Of a stretch of 47,171 bases of DNA, positions 1-8,865 are shown piece after piece (within the stretch, counting starts at the first letter, position 1; each line of letters starts with the position of its first letter). The stretch covers positions 1 to 47,171 of IMG/VR virus record IMGVR_UViG_3300025585_000061. The stretch is one strand, 5' to 3'. Source of the stretch: a virus. Under the pieces are notes generated by a model that saw only the letters and a list, made by a program, of their open reading frames with translations, made no database searches and was not told the origin of the DNA. A program made the position numbers and the translations under genes.

Positions 1-1
1 G

Positions 2-541
2 AGCGAGCGGTGGGCAAACTATCGTGCGCAGATGATGCTGGCAGGAAGTAACCCGCGCAAGAATATGGTGAACGCTTGGATGATGATGGGCAACGAGTCC
101 ACCACGCCCGAGCAGAGGTCGTCGCTCCGGTACATGCTCCCTGGCGGAGATCGCGCCGCAGCCGTGGATGCTAATAATGCTGCCAGCGCTCTTCGACTAA
201 TCAACGCCGACATGATTGGGCAGGGCGGGCTGGGTGACACACGCGCCCAAATGATGCAGCAGAAGGCGCGGGCCGATGCAGCTGCCTACGCTGATTCACA
301 GTGGGCCCAGAAGCCATACAGGGCACGGACCACTGCCGCCCGCGAGCGACTGATGCGTGATATTGAAAATCGATTTGGACTTGGGACTGGCATTGTCGCC
401 GCCGAGCTGGAAGTGAACGACACGCAAGCCCAGCAAGCGACCGGGGCGCAAAGCACCAATCCGACGCAGGTTGGCCCACCGCCGAATCCGATTAATCCGT
501 CCGTCCCGCTTGCTGTTCCCAGCCGCCCGCCGGGAGTCTAA
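2..541 (+). CDS. Partial virion-module protein, 5' end cut by window edge
   Basis: The frame is open from base 2, so the true start lies upstream of the window. The first internal Met is at base 32. The visible part is Met-, Gln- and Ala-rich and ends in a Pro-rich, low-complexity tail. No catalytic motif is visible. Its stop overlaps the start of the next gene (TAATG), so the two are probably translated together. The neighbour is a very large virion-type protein, so a structural or ejection role is likely by context only. If the contig is circular, the 5' end would lie at the right edge of the window, where the same frame stays open across the junction. Confidence 0.75.
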   Translation, partial: SERWANYRAQMMLAGSNPRKNMVNAWMMMGNESTTPEQRSSLRYMLPGGDRAAAVDANNAASALRLINADMIGQGGLGDTRAQMMQQKARADAAAYADSQWAQKPYRARTTAARERLMRDIENRFGLGTGIVAAELEVNDTQAQQATGAQSTNPTQVGPPPNPINPSVPLAVPSRPPGV

Positions 542-3500
542 TGGCCGTCCGCTCCCCCCTCTTCGATCTATACGATCCGTACGGGCGTCTGGCGGAGGAG
601 GCTGAGTTCGGCCTGCTCCCGTCTGACGGAGAAGAGCTGGATCCGATTGGTCTAGTGCCGATTAAGCGCAAGCCGACGATCTCCGACCTTATGCCAGAGG
701 AGGAGAAGAGCGGCCTGCTGAACACGCTTGCGCAAGCGGGGTCCTCCGGACTTGCTGGTATCGGCTGGCTGCTGGATACGCCTGGGGCCATGGCACGAGG
801 CTTACTCTCCGGCGGTCCCGGCAAGGCATTCTCTGCGTTGTGGGAGAACAGCGATGACCGCGTGACCGGCCGTGAGCTTCTCCGTCAATACGATCTAATC
901 GGAAACCAAGACACCACCGCGAACTTCGTAGGCGGCCTTGCTGCCGAAGTGTTGCTGGATCCCACTCTGTACTTTGCACCGTGGGCCATGCTCGGAAAGG
1001 TCGGTGGCCTATCCCGCGTCGGAAAGGCGATGCAGAAGTCCGGCGCCTTCCGGAACGTGGCGGAAGACGCGGCGGAGTTTGGTGGCACACTTCGCACGGC
1101 CCGTGGCAGGCCCGCTGCGGACTTTGTGGGCACGCGAGAGTATGTGCGTGACCTTACCCCGCGTGAGTGGTTCGCCACAATTCCTGATCGCTCAGAACGC
1201 GCTCGGGCAATGCTCACGTACCGCAATCAGGCAGAGCGTTTCGGAATTCCAGCCGGTCGCCGCCTGCGCGAAACCGCAGGGGCATTGTTCGATTTCAGGA
1301 TTCCAGGCACAAACATCGGCGGATCCATTGATGGAGGAGTCGCTGGCGACATTGCCGCGCGCGGACTGGATCGCGTCGGCCGGGCGATGAGGCTTACTCC
1401 TGGGGTGGGGCAGGTCGTTCGTGGAATGGATGCCATCTTCGACGCACGGGCTGGCGGGCTCGGGACGGTAAGTAACGACTTGGAGCTGACGGACGAAGTG
1501 CAGCTGGCCAATCGGCGTGCATCTAACCGCGCTCGCCAGTATGAGTCGGACTTCCTCCGCGACATGGCTGACGTTGAGTACGGCATCCAGTCCCTCCCGG
1601 ACACGCTCCCGCTCCAAGCCGGACAGTATGGACCAGCAGTCCCGGTTCCACGTTTTGAGGACTCGCGTCTGTGGCAGGCGGCTGGCGACTACATCGAATC
1701 GCAAGCCCTCCCGCCGGGCGGCATTGGGCCAATGTTGCCGAATGCCAGAACAAGCGGCAATGCGTTCTACGACTACCTGTTTGAGAACGTCCCGGAATTT
1801 CAACGGGCGATCAATGCGTTTGACCGCATGGGCTTTGATGCCGCTGCCGATGCAGTAGACCTTGGGCTGGCTGACCCAACGTGGACAAGCCGTGCCGCCG
1901 ACACCGGCTGGGTGGCTCGCCAGTTGAAGCGTTTCCAGACTGACCGTCCTCCCGAGATCCCTGGTGGCGGTGGACGCGAGTATCGGCCGTACAGCATGGG
2001 CGAGCGGCTATTGGCGACGAGCGACAACTTCGGTCGCGGTCGCCGGAGCTACACCGACATCCCCAACCCACAGCGGACTGCCAGGGTTCTCAGCGGCACG
2101 CCAACCGACGAGTTCGACAGGCTTGTATCCAGCGGGCAAGGCGCGAATGCGATTGACTCTCGCGCCCTGCAGCAGGCTTTGATTCGCGCGCAAGACGAAG
2201 ACGCCGCTATCCAGATCATGGAGCGTGCCTTCACTACGGCTGGAGTTCCGCAGCCGTACCAGTACATCGTTGACAATGTACTCAACAGCCCAACCTTTGC
2301 AGCAGCAGACCCAGCAGTCCAGCAAACCATGCTGGACGCAGCCAACCGACAGGTCCGGCAGAACTACTTGGACTATGCCAAGCTGCTGAAGACAGCCGAC
2401 ACGCAATTCGCTGAGACTGGCACCGGCCTGTACGACACCAATACGTGGTCGAACATGGTCCGCTATGGTCGCGGGCAGGCGAAGGTGCAGGCCAACGCAG
2501 AGGAACTGATCCAGCAGTTGCTGCGCCGGGCAGAACCGATCCCCGCCGGATCCGTCCAAGGCGGCGTAAACCTTAGTCTCAACCAAGCAGCGGATCGCCT
2601 TGGGTTTGATGCGGACAACTTCCGCAACATGTGGCAGCGCCGCACCGGACAGGATGTCACCAACTACAGCATCAACGAACGCCTGCTGAATGCCCTCGCC
2701 ACGCTCGCGCCAAAGACGCGGCTGGATGATGTGTCTCGCGGAGTTGTTCGGGCAATCGATACTGGCACCAACGCATTTAAGGTGGGTGCCTTGGCCTACC
2801 CAGGTTTCCATACGAGGAACACCTATAGTGGCGTCATCAACGCCATGGCCAACGCGGCGTTCAATCCGCTGGACTTCATCGCCGCTTTCCGTGGGGCAAG
2901 AGGAAACACGGAGGCGCTTGGCCGCAGACTTCGCAACGCCCCAGGCTACAGCAATCTTGCGAACGACGCCGAGCGTGCGCGAAGGTTTCTGACCGAAGCC
3001 GCAGCCCAGAAGGTCGGACAGTCGCAGATCGATGACGTTGTGTCCGGTCTTCCCGAGCAGCGTGTCGCCAGCATCGTTCCAGGAACGCAAGCGGAGGGCC
3101 AAGTTCGGCGGGCGTTCTACAACCCCGACCGCACATGGGGGCAGGCCCTGTCGGACTTCTTCGGCGTGCGTGGCGTCGGCATCTTCTCCAACCCACTGCC
3201 AGAGAACACCAACCCCCTGCTAGTTCTGAACGACAGCGTCGGACGGACGGTGGAAGACACGCTTCGCCTGCAGACATTCCTGAACCAAGTGCGCCAGGGC
3301 GTGGACCCCGGCATGGCTGGCGATGTGACGCGCATGGTGAACGTGGACTATTCGCCACAGGCGTTCAGCGCCGTGGAGCGCGACTTTCTGAAGCGGTTGG
3401 TGCCGTTCTACTCGTATCAGAAGGGCATCCTGCCGAGCATCACCAACAATCTTACCTATCGCCCAGGTGGCCTGCAGAGCCAGATGATTCGCTCGGTCAA

Positions 3501-4248
3501 CCGTGGCGCAAATCCAGGCGAGGACAACTTCACGCCGCCGTACATGCGTCGCAGTTCCGCGATCCCCCTTCCGCCAGAGTGGGTGGGTGGCAACGAGAAC
3601 CTGCGCCGGTACATCACCAGCATCGACCTGCCGTGGGAATCGACGTTCAATCTCCTGACACCGGGCACCGGAGGGACGATCCCGTCAGCGATCACCGACA
3701 CCATCGTCCAGACCGGCAGCAATCTGTTGGGCCAGACGAACCCGCTGCTCAAAGCCCCGCTGGAGATGATCACGAACCGCCAGCTGTACACGGGCCGCGA
3801 CCTGTCTGACGCCTATTCCGTGCTGGAACGCGATCTTGGTGAGTACGGGCGACCGGCCGAGCAGATCCTGATGAATCTGCCATTCGGATCCCGTGGCCTT
3901 GGCATCTACCGGACGTTGACTGACGACCGTTTGACTGACGCAGACCGGGCGACCAAGCTGGCGTTCAATCTGCTGGCCGGTGCAAAGGTTCGCGACATTG
4001 ACGTTGAGCGCACCAAGCAGTTGGCGGCTCGCGACATGCTGAACCAGATCCTGGAAACCACACCGGGCGTTCGCACGTACGAGAACATCACCGTGCCAGA
4101 GGATGTCCTGCGTGCCATGCCACAACAGCAGCGCGACATGTACCTGTTGTACAAGGTCATCCAGTCTGAAGCTGCGAAGCGTGCGCGAGATCGGAAGAAG
4201 CAGCAGGCTGCGATGGATCCGCTGCAGTTACTGGGCGCAATCCGGTAG
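541..4248 (+). CDS. Large internal virion / ejection-type protein (1235 aa)
   Basis: This is the largest gene in the window. Two regions resemble big polyvalent phage virion proteins: a segment around residues 745-765 with the pattern ypGFHtRNtySG, and one around residues 950-965 with KRLVPFYSYQKGILP, like the 'PFy.w.r.niP' signature of phage internal proteins. These are recognised by eye, not by profile search. The C-terminus is basic and Gln-rich. No transglycosylase or protease residues are obvious. The likely role is delivery with, or passage of, DNA at infection. The start is fixed by the TAATG overlap with the gene before it. The 3' end overlaps the convergent integrase by 92 bases, which is unusual for a structural gene. 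Confidence 0.7.
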   Translation: MAVRSPLFDLYDPYGRLAEEAEFGLLPSDGEELDPIGLVPIKRKPTISDLMPEEEKSGLLNTLAQAGSSGLAGIGWLLDTPGAMARGLLSGGPGKAFSALWENSDDRVTGRELLRQYDLIGNQDTTANFVGGLAAEVLLDPTLYFAPWAMLGKVGGLSRVGKAMQKSGAFRNVAEDAAEFGGTLRTARGRPAADFVGTREYVRDLTPREWFATIPDRSERARAMLTYRNQAERFGIPAGRRLRETAGALFDFRIPGTNIGGSIDGGVAGDIAARGLDRVGRAMRLTPGVGQVVRGMDAIFDARAGGLGTVSNDLELTDEVQLANRRASNRARQYESDFLRDMADVEYGIQSLPDTLPLQAGQYGPAVPVPRFEDSRLWQAAGDYIESQALPPGGIGPMLPNARTSGNAFYDYLFENVPEFQRAINAFDRMGFDAAADAVDLGLADPTWTSRAADTGWVARQLKRFQTDRPPEIPGGGGREYRPYSMGERLLATSDNFGRGRRSYTDIPNPQRTARVLSGTPTDEFDRLVSSGQGANAIDSRALQQALIRAQDEDAAIQIMERAFTTAGVPQPYQYIVDNVLNSPTFAAADPAVQQTMLDAANRQVRQNYLDYAKLLKTADTQFAETGTGLYDTNTWSNMVRYGRGQAKVQANAEELIQQLLRRAEPIPAGSVQGGVNLSLNQAADRLGFDADNFRNMWQRRTGQDVTNYSINERLLNALATLAPKTRLDDVSRGVVRAIDTGTNAFKVGALAYPGFHTRNTYSGVINAMANAAFNPLDFIAAFRGARGNTEALGRRLRNAPGYSNLANDAERARRFLTEAAAQKVGQSQIDDVVSGLPEQRVASIVPGTQAEGQVRRAFYNPDRTWGQALSDFFGVRGVGIFSNPLPENTNPLLVLNDSVGRTVEDTLRLQTFLNQVRQGVDPGMAGDVTRMVNVDYSPQAFSAVERDFLKRLVPFYSYQKGILPSITNNLTYRPGGLQSQMIRSVNRGANPGEDNFTPPYMRRSSAIPLPPEWVGGNENLRRYITSIDLPWESTFNLLTPGTGGTIPSAITDTIVQTGSNLLGQTNPLLKAPLEMITNRQLYTGRDLSDAYSVLERDLGEYGRPAEQILMNLPFGSRGLGIYRTLTDDRLTDADRATKLAFNLLAGAKVRDIDVERTKQLAARDMLNQILETTPGVRTYENITVPEDVLRAMPQQQRDMYLLYKVIQSEAAKRARDRKKQQAAMDPLQLLGAIR

Positions 4249-5074
4249 CAAGCAGTTGATCTGGGATTGGCGGCGCGCTTGCGATGTTGTCCGTTAGCTC
4301 TGACAGCAAGAGCCTATCTACGTAGCGCTTCTTCATGCCGGGATCCCGGTGTCCCAGATATTTGCTGCTGTCCTTTCCAGCGGCCTCGCAGTAGGTCGCT
4401 CCGCTGCGTCTCAGCCAGCGCGTCGTGCCTTGCTGCTCGGCTTGTTTGACAAGCCGCCGCATGGCGTGTAAAATGCGATCCTTGTTCGTCAGTGATCCAA
4501 AGATTTGCGGACCACGGCGAGGCAGCTGACCTATCGCACGTAGGGCAGCGTCATCCAACCAAGCGACATGGGGTTCGCTGGTTTTGTGTTGACGGAGGAG
4601 GAGTCTATGACCACGGATTTGGTCGTAACGAATCGCAAGCAAGTCGCCGGTTCGCAGGCCGGTGCTGTAGGCGCAGAGAACCCACGCGGGCAAAAGGATG
4701 TTGTACGGGCAGGTGCGGGTTCCGCCCTGCATGGAGCGTGCTGTGGCAACCCATCTCGCGATCTGGTTGTGATCCAAGGCGACCGGGCACGGCGGCGGGA
4801 CTTTGACACGGCGGAGCGGGCGCAGTATACTCTTGTCCACATGGCCCTCGTCCGCAGCGAAACGCATAAGCGTGCGCAGCATCCGGCGATGGTTGTGAAC
4901 GGTGGAGGGCGCGAGATGAGCGAGTGCCGAATCCAGGTAGGCGTCGATCCGGTCAGGAGTCAAATCGCTGGCCAGCCACGGGAGCCGTTTGGTGAGAACC
5001 AAGAGTTGCTCCAAGTAGCCGGGGCTTCCGCCGACACGGCGCCAGTAGGCATTAGCGAGCTGGGTGATGGTCAT
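4157..5074 (-). CDS. int: Tyrosine recombinase / phage integrase
   Basis: This enzyme would catalyse integration and, with partners, excision of the phage genome. The N-terminal half (about residues 1-95) looks like a SAM-like core-binding domain. The catalytic domain holds R141 (in TGLRTGDLL), K164 (QHKT), R222 (in WLRRSGAT), H242 (LGHRD) and Y251 (KKRYVD). The usual first His of the HxxR motif is replaced by R219, a tolerated variation in some members. Its 305-residue length is typical. The gene is convergent with the large virion gene and overlaps it. A tRNA-like hairpin 90 bases upstream (5163-5189) is a candidate attP. The C-terminal tail after residue 260 is low complexity and includes the part read opposite the virion gene. 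Confidence 0.93.
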   Translation of the reverse strand: MTITQLANAYWRRVGGSPGYLEQLLVLTKRLPWLASDLTPDRIDAYLDSALAHLAPSTVHNHRRMLRTLMRFAADEGHVDKSILRPLRRVKVPPPCPVALDHNQIARWVATARSMQGGTRTCPYNILLPAWVLCAYSTGLRTGDLLAIRYDQIRGHRLLLRQHKTSEPHVAWLDDAALRAIGQLPRRGPQIFGSLTNKDRILHAMRRLVKQAEQQGTTRWLRRSGATYCEAAGKDSSKYLGHRDPGMKKRYVDRLLLSELTDNIASAPPIPDQLLATGLRPVTAADPSQPAASSDLAHASQLQTG

Positions 5075-5425
5075 GATGGGTACTCAGCGAGGGGGAGAGA
5101 GTACCGACATGACGATGGGGCTCGTACCCCCCTGGACAATCGCTACAATCGGCAGAGCCGAGGGCAGCTAGCTCAGTTGGTTAGCTGCCGTTTGGCCCCT
5201 CTCTCTTGGCCAATCGTAAGAGTCGGCTGGGTGGCGATTCTCGCCGCCTTCATTTTCCTACGGTGGAGCGGCTTCGCTCTCACCTGTCTCGTCTTAGGAC
5301 AGTTCGTCCAGGCAGCGGTTGAGTACCGGCGTGTGTACGGACGCCGTCGCGCCCCACGGAGGGGGCCTGCCTGATTTCCGGTCGGTGGTTTGGAGGAGTT
5401 CGTTTCACAACTAGGAGGTGGACAT
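5075..5425. other. Intergenic region upstream of int and the recombination operon
   Basis: About 350 bases separate the leftward integrase from the rightward recombination genes. It contains the tRNA-like hairpin (5163-5189). A frame on the + strand to base 5374 encodes two hydrophobic stretches and a basic tail, but has no good start or ribosome site, so it is not called as a gene. A TACAAT hexamer lies at 5144-5149 without a convincing -35 at the right distance. A strong Shine-Dalgarno sequence (AGGAGGT) lies just before 5426. Divergent promoters are expected here, but I cannot place them. Confidence 0.5.
5163..5189 (+). other. attP: tRNA D-arm-like inverted repeat, candidate attP core
   Basis: GGCAGCTA (5163-5170) and TAGCTGCC (5182-5189) form a perfect 8-bp stem. 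The stretch 5169-5184, TAGCTCAGTTGGTTAG, is identical to the usual D-arm of bacterial tRNAs. No anticodon arm or T-arm follows, so this is not a complete tRNA gene. Tyrosine integrases commonly use tRNA genes as attB, and attP usually lies next to int. Here the site is 90 bases upstream of the integrase start. A match to the 5' half of a tRNA is less usual than the 3' half, so the attP call is an inference. Confidence 0.45.
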
Positions 5426-6277
5426 ATGGACAGTAGTTTGCCAAGGAAAGTGGTGGGCATGAGTAGCCAAGACTACTTCGCCCAGAACGATTTCGACAGT
5501 CGGTCGTTCTTCGTTTCCGTGCTGCGATTTGGTGGCGCGGCGCAGCACTGGATGGATCAGGGGCACAGCCTGTTCGGCGGCAACTCCGCCACCAAGCTGG
5601 GCACCAAATTTGATACAGCGATCATGGCCATCGCGTCCGGCAAGTCGGTGGACGATGTCATCGTCACGCCGCCTGCGGATGTGCTGGACGCTGCCGGGAG
5701 AAGGAGCGGCGGGAAGTACAAGTCTTGGGCCGCGACCATCCAGCCGTGGCAGATCGACTGCAGCGAGGACGAGGCGTTCACGCTGCGAACGATGGTTGAA
5801 CACACGCTGGCTAACCCGGCGGCGAAGAGTCTGATCGAAGCAACCACCGAAACCCAACTGTCGGTGTTTGCTGAGATCGGCGGGCACCGCGTGAAGGTTC
5901 GGCCGGACGGATGCACGCCGGAACTGTGGTGGGATCTGAAGTCCACCTCCGCCCAGTGGGATGTCCTGTACCGCAGCGTCATGGACTACGGCTACGGCGA
6001 GCAGGAGTGGCTGTACCGCGAGTGTGCGATGCAGGTCGGCTGGGACCACTTCCGGATGCCGTTCGTGTTCACGCAAACGATGGCCCCGTATGCGTGCCAC
6101 GTTTTCTATCTGCCAATCGATTGGGTTGAAGAGGCGGGGCAGCGGTTGCTCCGCGTCATGGAGGAAGTCCGTTTGCGGCGGTCTACGGGAGAGTACCTCC
6201 CCATCGACCACGGAGAGATTACGGAGCTGGCCATCCCGCAGTGGGCAGCAAAGAAGAGTGAGGAGGTGGTGGCATGA
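5426..6277 (+). CDS. RecE-like PD-(D/E)XK exonuclease
   Basis: The protein resembles the PDDEXK-like domain of exonuclease VIII / DUF3799-type phage nucleases, which resect double-strand ends to load an annealing protein. Key residues are D161 (RPDG), and D170 and K172 in the WDLKST motif. An N-terminal 'LGTKFD' resembles the lGtavH motif but has Asp in place of His. The start at 5426 is chosen because AGGAGGT precedes it at the right distance; the in-frame codon at 5390 has none. It overlaps the ERF gene by ATGA, matching the usual exonuclease-annealase-SSB order. The length of 283 residues is typical of stand-alone phage versions. Confidence 0.8.
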   Translation: MDSSLPRKVVGMSSQDYFAQNDFDSRSFFVSVLRFGGAAQHWMDQGHSLFGGNSATKLGTKFDTAIMAIASGKSVDDVIVTPPADVLDAAGRRSGGKYKSWAATIQPWQIDCSEDEAFTLRTMVEHTLANPAAKSLIEATTETQLSVFAEIGGHRVKVRPDGCTPELWWDLKSTSAQWDVLYRSVMDYGYGEQEWLYRECAMQVGWDHFRMPFVFTQTMAPYACHVFYLPIDWVEEAGQRLLRVMEEVRLRRSTGEYLPIDHGEITELAIPQWAAKKSEEVVA

Positions 6278-6930
6278 TCGATAACCAAAGCATCATGGGG
6301 CCCAGCAGTTCGCCGGAGACGGGCGAACTGACTGCGGCTCTGGCGAAGGCCCAGGCTGAGTATCAGCACGTTGCCTTGGATAGTGCGAACCCGCACTTCC
6401 GGAGCAAGTTCAGCTCGTACGCCCAGTGCTGCGATTCCCTGCGTGGTCCGCTGACAAAGAACGGGATTGCACTTCCGGACTTCAGGCCCGGCCTTGCTGG
6501 CTCGCAGTGGATTCTCGTCGGAACGCTACGGCATTCCAGCGGGCAGTACATCACCGGAATCGCGCCGCTGCACAACCCGAAAGGGGACATGCAGGGGTTC
6601 GGTGCGGCGATGACCTACGCCAAGCGGACGCTGCTCATGGCGCTCACTGGCGGGTTCTCTGGCGAGCCCGATGACGATGGCAACTCACTCCAGCAGGAAG
6701 TGAAGAAGCCTGTCGAAGTCCGGCCTGCCCAGACGGCGACGAAGTCGATGGAGATCGAATCGGTTGCGACCAAGGAACTGGACGCATCCAAGTCGGTCGA
6801 TGAAGCCCAGAAAGTTCTGGACCGCGTGAAGCTGCGTGTGTCCCAGAAGGTGTGTGACCCAAAGGTTCTGCAGCGGTTGCAGGCCAAGTTCGATGCCAAG
6901 TACGAGGAAGCACCTCATGGCCAGTCTTAA
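6274..6930 (+). CDS. erf: ERF-family single-strand annealing protein
   Basis: ERF proteins anneal complementary single strands during phage recombination and genome circularisation. The N-terminal 135 residues carry the family pattern: a helix with LTAALAKAQAEY, then NPHFRSKFSSYAQ, the 'Pl.knGIal' segment, and GAAMTYAKRTLLMALTG followed by an acidic DDDGN. The C-terminal third is charged and variable, as in other ERF proteins, and may bind SSB. The start overlaps the upstream nuclease (ATGA). The 3' end overlaps the SSB gene by 14 bases. This pairing with a RecE-like nuclease strongly supports the call. Confidence 0.88.
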   Translation: MIDNQSIMGPSSSPETGELTAALAKAQAEYQHVALDSANPHFRSKFSSYAQCCDSLRGPLTKNGIALPDFRPGLAGSQWILVGTLRHSSGQYITGIAPLHNPKGDMQGFGAAMTYAKRTLLMALTGGFSGEPDDDGNSLQQEVKKPVEVRPAQTATKSMEIESVATKELDASKSVDEAQKVLDRVKLRVSQKVCDPKVLQRLQAKFDAKYEEAPHGQS

Positions 6931-7258
6931 TCAGTGCAATTTCATAGGCAACCTCACGCGGGATGCCGAGACGAAGATCGTCGGTGAAACGGAAGTCGCG
7001 TCGTTCGGTATCGCCATCAACGGCCGGACGGAAGGCGATGTGATGTACATCGACTGTGACCTGTGGCGACCGGGCCGCGTCACCGAGTTCCTCACCCGTG
7101 GAACTCCGGTGTTTGTCTCCGGTCAGCTGAAGGTCCGTACGTGGGAGAAGGACGGGCAACAGAAGTTCCGCCTGCAGCTGGACACCAAGACGGTCCAGCT
7201 GCTCGGGACGAAGAAGCGTGCCGAGCCAGCCGCCGAAGAGGAATTCGCATCCTTCTGA
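6917..7258 (+). CDS. ssb: Single-stranded DNA-binding protein
   Basis: This 113-residue OB-fold protein begins with the typical SSB pattern (N-x-x-x-x-I/F-GNLTRDAE) and continues with the 'DVMYIDCDLWRPGR' and 'VFVSGQLKVRTWEKDGQQKF' strands. The C-terminus is acidic and ends EEFASF, close to the DDxPF-type tail that recruits partner proteins. The start at 6917 is chosen because it places Met at the start of the OB fold. The reading frame extends upstream without SSB similarity. A strong intrinsic terminator follows 12 bases after the stop, so this gene closes the recombination operon. Confidence 0.9.
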   Translation: MASLNQCNFIGNLTRDAETKIVGETEVASFGIAINGRTEGDVMYIDCDLWRPGRVTEFLTRGTPVFVSGQLKVRTWEKDGQQKFRLQLDTKTVQLLGTKKRAEPAAEEEFASF

Positions 7259-7269
7259 GGCAGGCGCTC

Positions 7270-7316
7270 CCTGGGGGCGAGGTGACATCCTCCGACCTCG
7301 CCCCCAGGTTTTCTTT
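7270..7316 (+). terminator. Strong rho-independent terminator after ssb
   Basis: A perfect 14-bp stem (7270-7283 with 7295-7308) closes an 11-base loop and is followed by TTTTCTTT (7309-7316). It lies between ssb and the helicase genes on the + strand, so transcription of the recombination operon should largely end here. The helicase cluster then needs read-through or its own promoter. Confidence 0.92.
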
Positions 7317-7330
7317 CACCAAGGTGCAGC

Positions 7331-7924
7331 ATGGACGCTCGCGATTACCAAGAGACAGTCATCCAGCAGAACCTCCAGGCGATGGAGGAAGGATGCACTT
7401 CCACGCTCAACGGATTGTTCACCGGCGCTGGGAAGACCGTGATCTTCTGCATGCTCGCTGAACGGATTCCCGGCCGCACGCTGATCATCTGCCCGCTCAA
7501 AGAACTGGTGTGGCAGGCGATTGACAAGGTGCAGCAAGTCGCCGCGATCTATCCCGAGATCGAAATGGCTGACTACCACGCCGACGAGGAGTACCCGTCG
7601 AAGGTGATCGTGGCCAGCAAGCAGACGCTATTGAGCAAGCGCGGAGGCGAGCCACGGTACAAGCGATTCCGTGACTTTCAGTTGGTGATTGTGGACGAGG
7701 CACACCTGATGACCAGTGAGCCGGTCGTGGAAATGCTGAGGTATTTCCAGAACGACGGGGCCATGGTCGCAGGGTTTTCAGCAACGCCGTTTCGGCAGGA
7801 CGGCAGGGCATTGATGCGGAGGGAGACATGGAATTCTACGAACGAGCCATCTGCAACTACGACATCCAGTGGGCCATCGCCAACGGATGGGCCGTGCCCC
7901 CCGTCTGCAAACTTGCCGTGGTGA
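7331..7924 (+). CDS. SF2 helicase, N-terminal RecA-like half (split gene)
   Basis: The protein holds the first motor domain of a DEAD/DEAH-type SF2 helicase of the RadD/UvsW-like kind. Visible motifs are Walker A GAGKT (residues 32-36), DEAH (122-125) and SAT (150-152). After DGRAL at residues 158-161 the frame leaves the helicase alignment and runs 36 residues of low-complexity sequence to the stop. The missing second motor domain is in another frame starting at 7828. The two frames overlap by 97 bases. This is either a natural two-subunit helicase or a frameshift. The likely role is branch remodelling or recombination-dependent replication. Confidence 0.8.
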   Translation: MDARDYQETVIQQNLQAMEEGCTSTLNGLFTGAGKTVIFCMLAERIPGRTLIICPLKELVWQAIDKVQQVAAIYPEIEMADYHADEEYPSKVIVASKQTLLSKRGGEPRYKRFRDFQLVIVDEAHLMTSEPVVEMLRYFQNDGAMVAGFSATPFRQDGRALMRRETWNSTNEPSATTTSSGPSPTDGPCPPSANLPW

Positions 7925-8865
7925 AGAGCATGGACCTTTCCAGCATTGCCATCGTCGGCGGTGACTTCAAAACCACGGCGCTCCAAGCCGAGGTGGAGAA
8001 GGAAGCCAACCTCCAGCGGCTGTGCGTGATCACGGCCGAAGAACGGGAAGGTCAGACTGTGGTGTTCACGCCATCGGTCGCCGCCGCCAAGGGCGTGTGC
8101 CATTACCTAAACAACAACTACGACGTTCCCGCCGCTTACGTGTACGGCACCATGCCACCGGAGGAGAGGGCCGATGCGCTTCGACGCTTTAAGTCGCGAG
8201 ATGTTCAGGTGCTCGTTAATTGCCAGCTTGTGGCCGTGGGTTTCGATTATCCCCCCACTGCAACACTCATACTCGGAAGACCAACTCGCTCTCGGGCTTT
8301 TTGGCTGCAGTGTGTTGGCCGTGCTACTCGTCCGCTGGCTGGAGTGGTGGACTTTGCGGGGTCTACGCCGGAAACGCGCCGAGCGGCAATTGCTGCGAGT
8401 GCAAAGCCGCGATTCAAAATCGTTGACTGCACCGATGCCTCGCTGGATCACCGGCTGATCACCAGCGTGGACATGTTCCTGGAGGCGAACAAGGAAACGG
8501 TCGCCAAGGTCCGTGAACGTGTCGCTCGGGAAGAGAAGACGCTGACTCCTGAAGAGCTGGCCCTGCTGGCTGCGGAGGAAGAAGAACGCAAGCGGCTGGC
8601 GATGGAGATCGAAGAGCGCCGCAAGCACACGCAAGGCCGGGCGTTCGGCAGCGTGGAGACGCGCGATGTGGATCTCCAGTTCACGGGCAAGCGGTCAGTG
8701 GGCACCTACATGAACCCGCTGAAGGGCAAGTACGCCGGGTGCAGGCTCAGTGAGTTGCCTGACCACTACATCACATGGGCATCCGAGAAGGTTCGGACTG
8801 CTTGGATCAGAAAGATTTTCCGCAAAGAGAAGGAGCGGCGACATGCCGGATCTGCTCACAGATGA
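7828..8865 (+). CDS. SF2 helicase, C-terminal RecA-like half (split gene)
   Basis: This protein continues the helicase begun at 7331. It opens with the segment EFYERAICNYDIQWAIANGW, which normally follows the SAT motif in RadD-like helicases. It then carries helicase motif V (around NCQLVAVGFDYP) and motif VI QCVGRATRP (residues 161-169). A charged coiled-coil-like stretch lies at about residues 225-270. An AGGGAG sequence sits just upstream of the ATG at 7828, so it can be translated on its own. Without the N-terminal half it cannot bind ATP in the normal way, so the two products must work together or the gene is frameshifted. Confidence 0.8.
   Translation: MEFYERAICNYDIQWAIANGWAVPPVCKLAVVKSMDLSSIAIVGGDFKTTALQAEVEKEANLQRLCVITAEEREGQTVVFTPSVAAAKGVCHYLNNNYDVPAAYVYGTMPPEERADALRRFKSRDVQVLVNCQLVAVGFDYPPTATLILGRPTRSRAFWLQCVGRATRPLAGVVDFAGSTPETRRAAIAASAKPRFKIVDCTDASLDHRLITSVDMFLEANKETVAKVRERVAREEKTLTPEELALLAAEEEERKRLAMEIEERRKHTQGRAFGSVETRDVDLQFTGKRSVGTYMNPLKGKYAGCRLSELPDHYITWASEKVRTAWIRKIFRKEKERRHAGSAHR

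Noticed and set aside
2008-3102. Leftward 364-codon frame inside the large virion gene
   Set aside because: It lies entirely within a well-supported rightward gene and lacks any recognisable domain.
3135-3809. Rightward second frame inside the large virion gene
   Set aside because: Arg/Pro/Gly-rich shadow frame without a ribosome site or family match.
5163-5250. A complete tRNA gene
   Set aside because: Only the D-arm-like part is present. No anticodon stem, T-arm or acceptor pairing follows.
7800-7830. Programmed ribosomal frameshift joining the helicase halves
   Set aside because: No slippery heptamer with a downstream structure is visible; an independent start with its own ribosome site explains the second half better.
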